A stretch of 64,000 nucleotides of DNA from Gordonia neofelifaecis NRRL B-59395 (lineage in GTDB: Bacteria; Actinomycetota; Actinomycetes; Mycobacteriales; Mycobacteriaceae): assembly GCF_000192435.1 (NCBI RefSeq), contig NZ_AEUD01000011.1, positions 99,187 through 163,186 of the forward strand. Reading direction: 5' to 3'. Every line of letters starts with the position of its first letter. Position 1 is the first letter of the stretch. Below, piece by piece: positions 26,049-34,073 of this stretch. A program made the translations under genes and the position numbers. The notes beneath the pieces are model-generated. The model saw only the letters and a program-made list of their open reading frames with translations, was not told where the DNA came from and did not search any database.

Positions 26049-26909
26049 TCAGGCCTTCTTTCGGGTTCCGGGCAGCACGCCCGCGTCGATCACCGGCTTG
26101 ACGAAGCGTCGGGTGCGTTCGATCAGATCGGCGAAGCTCGCGTCGAGGCTCGCTCCGGTCAGTTGATCGGTGCGTGCCTCGATGTCCTGGTACATCGCGT
26201 ACCCGTCAGCGGTGAGCCGGTGGTCGTCGCCGACGCGCTCCGCGAGGCCGCGGTCGGCGAGCCGGTCGACGGCGGCATTCCAGTCGTCCTCCGACCATCC
26301 GCGGGTCAGCAGGAAGAAGCGATGGCCCAGCACCCGACGCGGAACGTCCTCCGGCAGCTGCGCCTCGTGGAAGACGCCGGCGTCGATGCCGTCGAGACCG
26401 TGGCTGATGAGCTCGGCGATGTGGTTGTCGCCCCGCCATTCGCGCAGCACCGACAGGTGCCGCCACAGCGCGAGATGCGGTGCCTCGGGAATCGCCGACG
26501 CCGCCCAGGCCGCGCCCAACGGACGACCCGAGACGGGCAGCCCGTCGAGCAGCGACTCGAATTCGGGGAGCAGCGGCGCGATCTCGTCGCAGGCGTCGCC
26601 GAGGATCGACCGGTACTGCTCGTCGAGCATGGCGTAGCGGCGCTCGTCGATCGCGGCCAGCCCGGCGGCGCGGGCCCGCTCCCACGCCGACTCGGTCAGC
26701 GATGGCGAGAAGTTGTAGAAGGCGGCGGTGACCACCGGCCCGGCCGCCTCGCCGAGCGGCACCGCGCGGGCGCCGACGTAGAAGGCGTGGCCGTCGAGTC
26801 CGAGGTCGGTCTGCGCGGCGCCCAGACCCGGATTGAAGTACGCGAGAACGTGATACGGCTCGAGTGACTGGTAGGCGCGGCGTGCGATGGCGGCGTTGTC
26901 GGTGCTCAT
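26049..26909 (-). CDS. SCO6745-like conserved protein
   Basis: A 286-residue soluble protein resembling the SCO6745 family of actinobacteria, whose role is unknown. Recognisable blocks are ARRAYQSLEPYHVLAYFNPG, DGHAFYVGARAVPLGEA, PHLALWRHLSVLREWRGDNH and TRGWSEDDWNAAVDRLADRG, the last resembling a winged-helix region. ATG 26909 lies five bases after the galK stop, with AAGG just before it, so it is probably the third gene of the galT-galK operon, but its sequence suggests no sugar-related function. Confidence 0.7.
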   Translation of the reverse strand: MSTDNAAIARRAYQSLEPYHVLAYFNPGLGAAQTDLGLDGHAFYVGARAVPLGEAAGPVVTAAFYNFSPSLTESAWERARAAGLAAIDERRYAMLDEQYRSILGDACDEIAPLLPEFESLLDGLPVSGRPLGAAWAASAIPEAPHLALWRHLSVLREWRGDNHIAELISHGLDGIDAGVFHEAQLPEDVPRRVLGHRFFLLTRGWSEDDWNAAVDRLADRGLAERVGDDHRLTADGYAMYQDIEARTDQLTGASLDASFADLIERTRRFVKPVIDAGVLPGTRKKA

Positions 26910-26914
26910 CTGAG

Positions 26915-28048
26915 TCACCTTGCCATCTGGAGACCCGCTCCGCCGCCGGGACGGACGGGAGTGACTGTCGGACGGGGCAGCCCGCTCTGCTCGACGCGGT
27001 CGGGCAGAGCGGTTCGGATTCGCTGCGCGGCCTCGGCCGGAGCGAGCACGACGACGCTGCCGCCGAACCCGCCGCCGGTCATGCGTGCGCCGAAAGCGCC
27101 TGATTTCCTTGCTGTTTCGGCGATGAGGTCGATTCCTTCGGTGGTGATCTCGAAATCGTCCCGCATCGACGCGTGCGAGGCGTCCATCAGCCGTCCCAGG
27201 CCGGGAAGATCGCCGGCGCGCAGCGCGGCAGCAGCGTCGTGCACTCGTCGATTCTCGGTCAGCACATGCCGAGCGCGGCGCCGCAGCACGTCGTCGCGGA
27301 GTTCGCGCCAGCCGTCGTCGTGGATGTAGCGAAGACTGTGCGCGGACAGATGGCGCGCCGCCTCCTCGCACGCCAGGCGACGGCTGCGGTACTCGCCCGC
27401 GACGTTGCGATGCGGCGCGCGTGAGTCGATGACGAGCAGGGACGTGGTGCCGAGGTCGACGGGAACCGGAGTGACCTGCAGCGAGCGGAAGTCGAGCAGG
27501 AGCGCGGTGTCGACCTCGCCGAACAGGCTGCTCAGCTGGTCGAGCAGACCGGTCGGCGCGCCGACGTAATCGTTCTCCGCGCGCTGGGCCAGCAACGCCA
27601 GGGTGCGCCGGTCCGGGTTCGTCGCGGCAGCCGCGGTCAGCGCTCGCAGGACCGCGCACTCCAAGGCCGCCGACGACGACAGTCCGGCGCCGACGGGGAG
27701 GTCGGAGCTGATCGACATCCGCCCACCCGGGACGTCTGTGCCGCGCTCGCGCAGTGCCCAGACGCAGCCGGCGACGTACGCGCCCCATCCGGTCACGCCG
27801 CCCGGCGCAGTGTTCAGAGGGATGCGGACGGAGTGGGATTCGAGGTCGGAGGAGGCGGTGATCGAGTCGGTGGCCGGATCGGGGACGAAGCTGACCGTCG
27901 TGCCGAGCTGCAGTGCGATCGGGAGTGCGAAGCCCTCGTTGTAGTCGGTGTGTTCGCCGATCAGGTTGACGCGCCCGGGTGCGTACGCGCGGATCGTCGC
28001 GGTTCCGGGCGCGGAGCGGTCGGGCGGCGCCTCAGCCATGTCATCCAT
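26915..28048 (-). CDS. galK: Galactokinase
   Basis: GHMP-family kinase phosphorylating galactose at C1 in the Leloir pathway. Signature GRVNLIGEHTDYNEGFALPI near the N-terminus, the ATP loop PVGAGLSSSAALE, and the C-terminal GARMTGGGFGGSVV. The protein is about 377 residues, normal for bacteria. ATG 28048 overlaps the galT stop by eight bases; ATG 28039, just after that stop, is an alternative. Cotranscribed with galT upstream and the SCO6745-like gene downstream. No galE is in the window. Confidence 0.94.
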   Translation of the reverse strand: MDDMAEAPPDRSAPGTATIRAYAPGRVNLIGEHTDYNEGFALPIALQLGTTVSFVPDPATDSITASSDLESHSVRIPLNTAPGGVTGWGAYVAGCVWALRERGTDVPGGRMSISSDLPVGAGLSSSAALECAVLRALTAAAATNPDRRTLALLAQRAENDYVGAPTGLLDQLSSLFGEVDTALLLDFRSLQVTPVPVDLGTTSLLVIDSRAPHRNVAGEYRSRRLACEEAARHLSAHSLRYIHDDGWRELRDDVLRRRARHVLTENRRVHDAAAALRAGDLPGLGRLMDASHASMRDDFEITTEGIDLIAETARKSGAFGARMTGGGFGGSVVVLAPAEAAQRIRTALPDRVEQSGLPRPTVTPVRPGGGAGLQMAR

Positions 28049-29165
28049 GGTGCACCCCCGGGTCGAGAGCCGCACGCAGTCCGGCCGCGATGTCCTCGGG
28101 CGTCTTGTCGGTGATGAAGGCATCCCGCGCCGACTCCGAACCCGCGAGATACTTCAGCTTCTCCGCGCTCCGCTGGATCGAGAAGACCTCGGCGTGCAGC
28201 CGTCCCTCGGCGGCGCCGATCCGATACTGATGCCACGACGCCACATACGGCAGCGGGCGGTCGTAGAGCGCGTCGCAGGCGCGGAGGATCGACTGGTAGA
28301 CCGCGGCGAGGTCGTCGGCCTCGTCGTCGGTCAGTTCGGCGAGCCGGCGGACCCCGCGGTTCGGGTAGACGTGTGCCTCCACCGGCCAGCGGGCCGCGTA
28401 CGGCACGAAGGCGGTGGTGAGGGCGGTGCGGACGAGGATGCGCTCGCCGTCGTCCACCTCGTGGGCGAGGATCGAGTCGAAGAGATCGTCGCCGGTCCGG
28501 GCGCGATGCCGGGCCGCCTCACGCATCATCGACTCGGTCCGCGGGGTGATGAACGGATAGGCGTAGATCTGTCCGTGCGGATGCGCCAGCGTCACGCCGA
28601 CCTCCTCACCACGATTCTCGAAGCAGTGCACCTCCGTCACCTCGTCGAGCGCGAGGAGTTCCTCAGTGCGGTGGGCCAGCACGTCGATGGCGAGGCGGGC
28701 CTGTCGCGGAGGCAGCGACCCGAAGGAGCCGTCGTGATCGCTGGTGAAGCAGACGACCTCGCAGCGCCCCACCCCCGGCCGTTCGGCGCGGAGGTCGTCG
28801 GCGGGTGCCGGGACCGCGGACCCGGGGTCCGACGAGCCCGCGAGCGAGGGGAAGCGGTTCTCGAACACCGCGACCCGGTAATCCGCCGCCGGAATCTCAC
28901 CGGTCAGACCGTCGGGATCGGGACACAGCGGGCACTCGCGCCGCGGCGGCAGATGCGTTCGATCCTGACGGGCCGGCGAGATGACGACCTCGTCGCCTGT
29001 GACGGGGTCGCGGCGGATCACCGTCTGCGGGGCTGCGGGCCGGGGCGGCAGGTCGCGGCGGTCGACGCCGAGCGGGGGCGGGGCGCCGACGTCGAACAGC
29101 AGGATCTCGCGGCCGTCGCTGAGCCGTCCGCGGTTCGGTTCGGGGAGAGTCCTGCCTGCTGACAC
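28041..29165 (-). CDS. galT: Galactose-1-phosphate uridylyltransferase
   Basis: Transfers UMP between UDP-glucose and galactose-1-phosphate. HIT-superfamily active site HPHGQIYAY carries the nucleophilic His; zinc ligands are suggested by CPLCPD; further conserved parts are FENRFPSL, VTEVHCFENRGEEVG and ASWHQYRIGAAEGRLHAEV. 374 residues. GTG start at 29165 with no ribosome site, but a -10-like TAGGTT ends six bases upstream, so the mRNA may be leaderless. First gene of galT-galK-SCO6745-like. Confidence 0.94.
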   Translation of the reverse strand: MSAGRTLPEPNRGRLSDGREILLFDVGAPPPLGVDRRDLPPRPAAPQTVIRRDPVTGDEVVISPARQDRTHLPPRRECPLCPDPDGLTGEIPAADYRVAVFENRFPSLAGSSDPGSAVPAPADDLRAERPGVGRCEVVCFTSDHDGSFGSLPPRQARLAIDVLAHRTEELLALDEVTEVHCFENRGEEVGVTLAHPHGQIYAYPFITPRTESMMREAARHRARTGDDLFDSILAHEVDDGERILVRTALTTAFVPYAARWPVEAHVYPNRGVRRLAELTDDEADDLAAVYQSILRACDALYDRPLPYVASWHQYRIGAAEGRLHAEVFSIQRSAEKLKYLAGSESARDAFITDKTPEDIAAGLRAALDPGVHHG

Positions 29166-29171
29166 GCCGCG

Positions 29172-29177
29172 AACCTA
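29172..29177 (-). promoter_or_regulatory. Possible -10 element for a leaderless galT mRNA
   Basis: TAGGTT on the minus strand fits the actinobacterial TANNNT -10 pattern and ends six bases before GTG 29165, placing the start site at or next to the initiation codon. No clear -35 seen. Confidence 0.4.
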
Positions 29178-29230
29178 TCACCGGCGCGCGAGGATCGGCC
29201 CGTTCGAACCGGCCGGCACGGCACGGATCG

Positions 29231-30781
29231 TCAGTGCGCGGCGTCGACCTTCGCGTCGATCCGGGTGCCTGCCGGGACGAGCGCGTAGACCAGCGCGCCG
29301 ACGGCGACCATGATGATGCCGCCGATGAGGCTGGTGACCTGCATCGACTCGGTGAATGCGGCGCCGGCCCGGGCGGCCAGCTCCGGCATGTCGAGCTGCT
29401 CGGCGATACCCGCTGCGGAGCCGATGGATTCGCGTGCGGCGTCGTGCAGGGTGGGATCGAGCGTGTCGAGAGCGCCGGATGCGTCCAGCTGTCCGCGGTA
29501 CAGGACGGCGGCGACGCTGCCGAGCAAGGCGACGCCGATGACACTGCCGAGTTCGTACGACGTCTCCTCCATCGCCGCCGCGTTGCCCGCCCGGTTCTCC
29601 GGACTGCCCGACATGATCAGCGCGGAGCCGATCGCGAGCGCGCCCATGCCGATGCCGACCAGGATCAGCGACACCACCGCTGAGGCGTAGTGCAGCTCGC
29701 CGGGGATCAGGTACACCAGGATCATCCCGATACCGGCGGCGGCGATTCCGCCGGCGATCACGGTGCGCGGCCCGATCCGTTCCGCGAGGGCGGGCGCGGC
29801 GAGCGATGCCGCGGCCGCGGCGATCGCCAGCGGCACCAGCTGCAGACCCGCGCGGATCGGGGAGCTGCCCTCGACGGCCTGCAGCCACTGCGCGAGGAGC
29901 AGCAGCGCGGCGGCCATGGCGAACATGGAGCCGAGTGCCGCGGCGATGCCGCCTGTGAAGACACGATTGCGGAACAGACCGACGTCGAGCATCGGCCGTT
30001 CCTGCCGCAGGCTGCGTCGCACGAACAGCGTGAGGAGGGCGACACCGGCGACGAAAGCCGCCCAGCCCTCCGGTACCAGCAGGCTCGACTCGGCGCCGAA
30101 GTGCTTGACCGACCACATCAGCAGCACCATCCCGGAGAACGACAGCGCGATGCCGAGCCAGTCCCAGGCGCCCGGGTCGGACGACCGGGACTCGGGCAGC
30201 AGGAACAGTCCGGCGACGACCGCCAGCGCCATCAGCGGGGCGTTGACCAGGAACGCCGACTGCCAGGAGAAGTGCTCCACCAGGAAGCCGCCGATCAGCG
30301 GTCCGATCGCGGCGCCGAGACCCGCGACGGACGCCCAGACCGCCAGGGCTCGCGCTCGCTGAAGCGGATCGGCGAACAGCACCCGGATCGTCGACAGCGT
30401 GGTCGGCATGATGAACGCGCCGCCGATGCCGAGGAGCGCGCGGACGGCGATCACCGCGGGCGCCGACTCGGCGACCAGGACCAGCAACGACGCCCCGCCG
30501 AAGATCGTGTACCCGACCAGCAGCATGCGTTTGCGCCCCCACCGGTCGGCCAACGACGCCGCGGGCACCAGCAGACCCGCGAGCACCAGGGAGTAGACGT
30601 CGACGATCCACAGCAGTTGGGTCGCGGTCGGCTCCAGGTCGGCGGACATCGCGGGCAGTGCGATGTTGAGAATCGTCATGTCCATGACGATCACGAGCAG
30701 GCTGGCGCTGAGGACCGCGGTGGCGATCCACGCGCGCACGGTGGAGAAGCCTGCGCCTTCGGCGGTCGGCGAAGTGGTCAT
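29231..30781 (-). CDS. MFS multidrug efflux transporter, DHA2 (14-helix) family
   Basis: Proton-driven drug exporter of 516 residues with about 14 hydrophobic helices. DHA2/EmrB-QacA marks are the first-helix motif MDMTILNIALPAMSADL, the loop 2-3 motif LADRWGRKRMLLVG, and the motif C-like region ASVAGLGAAIGPLIGGFLVE. ATG 30781 overlaps the stop of the upstream tetR (ATGA), so regulator and pump are coupled. The operator at 31345-31374 upstream of tetR probably controls both. The drug substrate is unknown. Confidence 0.9.
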   Translation of the reverse strand: MTTSPTAEGAGFSTVRAWIATAVLSASLLVIVMDMTILNIALPAMSADLEPTATQLLWIVDVYSLVLAGLLVPAASLADRWGRKRMLLVGYTIFGGASLLVLVAESAPAVIAVRALLGIGGAFIMPTTLSTIRVLFADPLQRARALAVWASVAGLGAAIGPLIGGFLVEHFSWQSAFLVNAPLMALAVVAGLFLLPESRSSDPGAWDWLGIALSFSGMVLLMWSVKHFGAESSLLVPEGWAAFVAGVALLTLFVRRSLRQERPMLDVGLFRNRVFTGGIAAALGSMFAMAAALLLLAQWLQAVEGSSPIRAGLQLVPLAIAAAAASLAAPALAERIGPRTVIAGGIAAAGIGMILVYLIPGELHYASAVVSLILVGIGMGALAIGSALIMSGSPENRAGNAAAMEETSYELGSVIGVALLGSVAAVLYRGQLDASGALDTLDPTLHDAARESIGSAAGIAEQLDMPELAARAGAAFTESMQVTSLIGGIIMVAVGALVYALVPAGTRIDAKVDAAH

Positions 30782-31329
30782 GACAGTGATCGTTTCTGCG
30801 CCATGAAGGGCGCGACGAGGGTGTGGAGGAACTGCTTGGAGACGGGGGCGTCGTGCAGGGCGGCGTGGACGGTGACGCCGTCGGCGAGCATCGCGAGTGC
30901 GAGTGCATTGTCCGGGCCGACGTAGCCGGTCAGGATGTCGACGAGGTTGTGCTGCCAGCGCAGGGCGAGGGTGCGGAGTTCGGCGTCGAAGGCCGCGGCC
31001 GACATCAGCGAGACGTCGGCGGACACGTTGCGGCTGTTCGTCAGGTAGTCGTGCATCTGCTCGACGAGCACCTCGACGGATCCGCCGGAGTCGGCGAGAC
31101 TCTGTCGCACCGCGTCCAGATCGTCGTCGATCTCGGTGGCCAACCGGGCCAGTGCCTGCGTGCGGAGGTCGTCGATGGACGAGAAGTACTGCGTGGTGGA
31201 GCCGAGCGGCACACCCGCACGTTCGGCGACCCGTCGGTGCGTCAGTCGCTCCGGGCCGAGTTCGACGACGAGATCGGCCGCAGCCTCGACTATCGCGGCA
31301 CGACGTGCCTCCGGATCTCGTTTCGTCAC
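30778..31329 (-). CDS. TetR-family regulator of the adjacent efflux pump
   Basis: A 183-residue repressor. The HTH domain is residues 5-55 (ARRAAIVEAAADLVVELGPE, TQYFSSIDDLRTQALARL preceded by VAERAGVPLGST). The C-terminal half (DYLTNSRNVSADVSL onward) resembles TetR regulators of efflux systems. GTG 31329 follows AGGAGG at optimal spacing. Its stop overlaps the pump start. A 30-bp near-perfect palindrome lies 16-45 bases upstream, the expected autoregulatory operator. Confidence 0.92.
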   Translation of the reverse strand: MTKRDPEARRAAIVEAAADLVVELGPERLTHRRVAERAGVPLGSTTQYFSSIDDLRTQALARLATEIDDDLDAVRQSLADSGGSVEVLVEQMHDYLTNSRNVSADVSLMSAAAFDAELRTLALRWQHNLVDILTGYVGPDNALALAMLADGVTVHAALHDAPVSKQFLHTLVAPFMAQKRSLS

Positions 31330-31344
31330 GGTCGCCTCCTGGTT

Positions 31345-31374
31345 CTGTACGTATGTACATGTACATTTGTACAG
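31345..31374. promoter_or_regulatory. Large TetR operator palindrome
   Basis: A 30-bp palindrome with centre TGTACATGTACA and outer arms CTGTAC/GTACAG; 26 of 30 positions are symmetric. The repeated TGTAC words could accommodate two overlapping dimers. It lies just before the tetR-MFS operon. Confidence 0.75.
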
Positions 31375-31424
31375 GAATTGCGCCGAGACGGCACATGGCC
31401 GGTGGATGCGGGGGTGGTCGGCTG

Positions 31425-31982
31425 TCAGCCCCAGACGTGCCGGACGTGCTCGATCAGAGCATCGAGAGGGGTGGTCGAACGCAGCGTGCGGGAGGTGATG
31501 ATCGCGCCCTCCATCGAGGCGACGAGGAACTCGCCCGCCCGCCGAGCATCGTCGGCCGGCGTGCCGTCCGCTTCGAAAGCGGCCGCGACCTGGTCCGAGA
31601 GGGTCCGGAAGGCGCGGGCCGCCTGCTGTGCGGCCGCCGGGTAGTCGGTCGCCGAGATGGAGGCGGCGACGAGCGGGCAGCCGAGTTCGTAGTCGCTGGA
31701 GCGCAGGATCCGCTTCCATCGTTCGATGGTGATGACGAAGCCGTCCACGGCCGTGCGGTCGGCGAGGGCGGACGCGAGCCGGGTCGATGCGAACCGACCG
31801 GCTTCGGCGGTCGCCTCGGCGAGCAGTTGCCCCTTGCCTTCCGGAAAGTGCTGGTACATCGACCGCCGGGCGACTCCGCTGTGCTCCATGAGCTCGGACA
31901 TGCCGAAGCCGTCGGCGCCTTTGCTCCGCAGCAGCACTGTCGCTGAGAGCAGCAGCCGTTCGCGGACGGGGGGCGTGGTCAT
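31425..31982 (-). CDS. TetR-family regulator, LmrA/YxaF type
   Basis: A repressor of about 185 residues. HTH domain: PPVRERLLLSATVLLRSKGA, SELMEHSGVARRSMYQHFPE. The C-terminal part has CPLVAASISATDYPAA and FLVASMEGAIITSRTLRS, typical of the LmrA/YxaF subgroup. ATG 31982 is preceded at six bases by a -10-like TACACT (31994-31989 on the minus strand) and no ribosome site, suggesting a leaderless mRNA. It is divergent from the thioesterase gene with a 14-bp palindrome between, so it probably controls that gene and itself. Confidence 0.88.
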   Translation of the reverse strand: MTTPPVRERLLLSATVLLRSKGADGFGMSELMEHSGVARRSMYQHFPEGKGQLLAEATAEAGRFASTRLASALADRTAVDGFVITIERWKRILRSSDYELGCPLVAASISATDYPAAAQQAARAFRTLSDQVAAAFEADGTPADDARRAGEFLVASMEGAIITSRTLRSTTPLDALIEHVRHVWG

Positions 31983-32003
31983 GGACACAGTGTACTCGCA
32001 AGT

Positions 32004-32017
32004 AGAACGATCATTCT
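32004..32017. promoter_or_regulatory. TetR operator between divergent leaderless genes
   Basis: AGAACGATCATTCT is symmetric at 12 of 14 positions and lies between the -10 boxes of the tetR gene (TACACT, minus, 31989-31994) and the thioesterase gene (TAGTTT, plus, 32020-32025). One bound dimer could block both promoters. Confidence 0.55.
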
Positions 32018-32032
32018 GTTAGTTTCGTGAGT

Positions 32033-32836
32033 ATGACACACGTTTTCGATGAGGCGATCGCGCTGGTGCCGATCGCACCCGCGCCGGAGTACGTCGTCCG
32101 CGCCACCACGCATCCGGCTTACAACAACATGGTCGGCCCGTTCGGCGGTGTCACCGCGGCGACGGTCGTCAACGGCATCCAGCGGCATCCCGAGGTACTC
32201 GGCGATCCGCTGGCCCTGACGATCAACTATGCGGCCCCGATCGCGGAAGGTGAGTGGGACCTCGCGCTCGAGCCGGTGCGCACCAATCGCACCAACCAGC
32301 ACTGGACGTTCGCGATCCGGCAGGCCGATCAAACGGTCGCGACCGGCACCGCGGTGTTCGGGACCGTCCGCGACACCTGGGGCGACACCGAGTCGACACC
32401 GCCGTCGGTGCCGCCGGTCGACGACGTCGAGCCGTCGGACTTCCCCGACTTCATCGCGTGGGCCAAGAGCTACGACAAGCGTTTCGTCGTCGGTGGCATC
32501 GACGCGAAGTCCGACGATTCGACGTCCACCTACTGGCTGCGCGACGAGCCCGCGCGTCCGCTCGACTTCCCGGCGCTCACGGCGATGACGGACTCGTTCT
32601 TCCCGCGCGCCTTCCTGCGGCACGGGACGTACATGCCCGCGGGAACCATCACGCTCACCACGTACTTCCATGCGACCGCGGAGGAACTCGCCGCCCACGG
32701 TGCACGGCACGTGCTGGCGACGGCGAAAGCCGCCCGATTCGGGCACGGGCACTTCGATCAGTACGGCCAGATCTGGTCCGACGACGTGCTGCTCGCGACG
32801 ACGCATCAGCTCGTCTACTTCAAGAACCCCGCCTGA
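32033..32836 (+). CDS. Acyl-CoA thioesterase, TesB-like double-hotdog
   Basis: Probably hydrolyses acyl-CoA. The roughly 267-residue protein has the two-hotdog pattern of actinobacterial TesB-like proteins: HPAYNNMVGPFGGVTAATVV, LTINYAAPIAEGEW, a middle linker, then FFPRAFLRHGTYMPAGTITL and ARFGHGHFDQYGQIWSDDVL and LLATTHQLVYF. ATG 32033 is placed seven bases after a TAGTTT -10, with no ribosome site, so it is probably leaderless; GTG 32027 is in frame. Divergent from a TetR gene. Confidence 0.85.
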   Translation: MTHVFDEAIALVPIAPAPEYVVRATTHPAYNNMVGPFGGVTAATVVNGIQRHPEVLGDPLALTINYAAPIAEGEWDLALEPVRTNRTNQHWTFAIRQADQTVATGTAVFGTVRDTWGDTESTPPSVPPVDDVEPSDFPDFIAWAKSYDKRFVVGGIDAKSDDSTSTYWLRDEPARPLDFPALTAMTDSFFPRAFLRHGTYMPAGTITLTTYFHATAEELAAHGARHVLATAKAARFGHGHFDQYGQIWSDDVLLATTHQLVYFKNPA

Positions 32837-32903
32837 GACGTCTGCGGTGAGTCGACCGGCGCGAATCGGCACTTCGATCCGCGCCGGATAGACTCGCCGA
32901 GAT

Positions 32904-33062
32904 ACGTCACGGTGCTCGGGAAGTCCGGTGAAACGCCGGCGCGGTACTCGCCACTGTGAACAGGTCCGGTAGTCGCCGGGAGTGCAAGACTCCAGCCACT
33001 GGGTGCTCGTCGCCCGGGAAGGCGCGACCGCCGGCAGCCCTGTGAAGCCAGGAGACCGGCCG
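32904..33062 (+). promoter_or_regulatory. Cobalamin riboswitch
   Basis: Conserved cobalamin-aptamer blocks in order: CACGGTGCTCGGGAAG near 32909, CCGGTGAAACGCCGGC, GCGGTACTCGCCACTGTGA, GGTCCGG, GAGTGCAAGACTCCAGCCAC, and the B12 box AAGCCAGGAGACCGGCC at 33045-33061. It lies 45 bases before the TTG start of the substrate-binding protein gene, so adenosylcobalamin probably represses the whole importer operon. Confidence 0.93.
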
Positions 33063-33107
33063 CGGCGTAACCCCGAAGTTCCACGAGTATCTGGAAGGGG
33101 GGTCGCT

Positions 33108-34073
33108 TTGCGCACCCTGAACAATACGGCGGTCCTGGCATGCGCCGCGATCGTCCTCACCGTCTCAGCCTGCTCCGACAGCAGTTCCGAGGCCGATCCC
33201 GCCGGCGGCGCGATCAGTCTGCAGAACTGCGGACGCACCGTCTCGATGAAGCAGCCGGCGACAGCGGCGATCACCGTCAACCAGGGCGCCACCGAGTCCG
33301 CGCTCGCCGTCGGCGCAGGCGGCCGGCTGGCCGGTACCGCGTATCTCGACAGTGCGATCGCTCCCCAGTGGGCCGACGCGTACGCCGAGGTCCCGGTGCT
33401 CTCGGACAAGTACCCGACGCGCGAGGCGGTTCTCGAGAAGCATCCGGACCTGGTGGCGGCGTCGTACAGCAGCGCTTTCACCGACAAGACCCTGGGAACA
33501 CAGCAGTCGTTCGCCGACCTCGGCGTGGCCACCTACGTCTCGCCGTTCGCGTGCGAGGACGCCTCGACGCGGCCGAAGTCGTCGTGGGACGCGGTGGCGG
33601 GTGAGAACAGTGACTACGGTGTCCTGTTCGGCCGCACCGCCGAGGCGGACGAGGTGAACGCCCGGATGCGGGCGACGCTCGCCGATCTGACGGCCAGATC
33701 GACCGGCGCGGGCAAGACGGTCCTGTGGTGGGACTCGGCGACGGACAAGCCTTACGTCGGCGCGGGGCAGGGCGGGCCGCAACTGGTCATCGAGGCGACC
33801 GGCGCGAAGAACATCTTCGCCGACGTCCCCGGCAACTGGGCCGACGCCGGCTGGGAGTCGGTGCTGAAAGCCGACCCGGACATGATCGTGCTGGTCGACG
33901 CCGACTGGGACACCGCGGAGGCGAAGAAGAAGTACCTGGAGTCCGACCCCGCACTGAAGGATCTGAAGGCTGTCGGGACGGGTTCATTCGTGGTCATCCC
34001 GTTCGCGGAGGGCACGCCGGGGCCGCGACTGATCGACGGCGCGACGAAGCTGTCCGACGCGTTCGCGAAGTAA
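33108..34073 (+). CDS. btuF: Cobalamin ABC transporter substrate-binding lipoprotein (BtuF-like)
   Basis: Extracytoplasmic lipoprotein capturing cobalamin or a related corrinoid. Lipobox LTVSAC with the acylated Cys at residue 22. The body is a helical-backbone periplasmic-binding fold: RTVSMKQPATAAITVNQGAT, PVLSDKYPTREAVLEKHPDL, SYSSAFTDKTLGTQQSFADL and AGWESVLKADPDMIVLVDAD. TTG start at 33108, the only suitable codon after an AAGGGGGG site; about 321 residues. The riboswitch upstream points to cobalamin, though iron-siderophore binding proteins share the fold. Confidence 0.88.
   Translation: MRTLNNTAVLACAAIVLTVSACSDSSSEADPAGGAISLQNCGRTVSMKQPATAAITVNQGATESALAVGAGGRLAGTAYLDSAIAPQWADAYAEVPVLSDKYPTREAVLEKHPDLVAASYSSAFTDKTLGTQQSFADLGVATYVSPFACEDASTRPKSSWDAVAGENSDYGVLFGRTAEADEVNARMRATLADLTARSTGAGKTVLWWDSATDKPYVGAGQGGPQLVIEATGAKNIFADVPGNWADAGWESVLKADPDMIVLVDADWDTAEAKKKYLESDPALKDLKAVGTGSFVVIPFAEGTPGPRLIDGATKLSDAFAK

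Noticed and set aside
30778-32001. Single long frame joining two TetR-like regions
   Set aside because: The two regulators are in different frames with separate start codons, ribosome sites or -10 boxes; the long frame crosses the operator and an antisense region.
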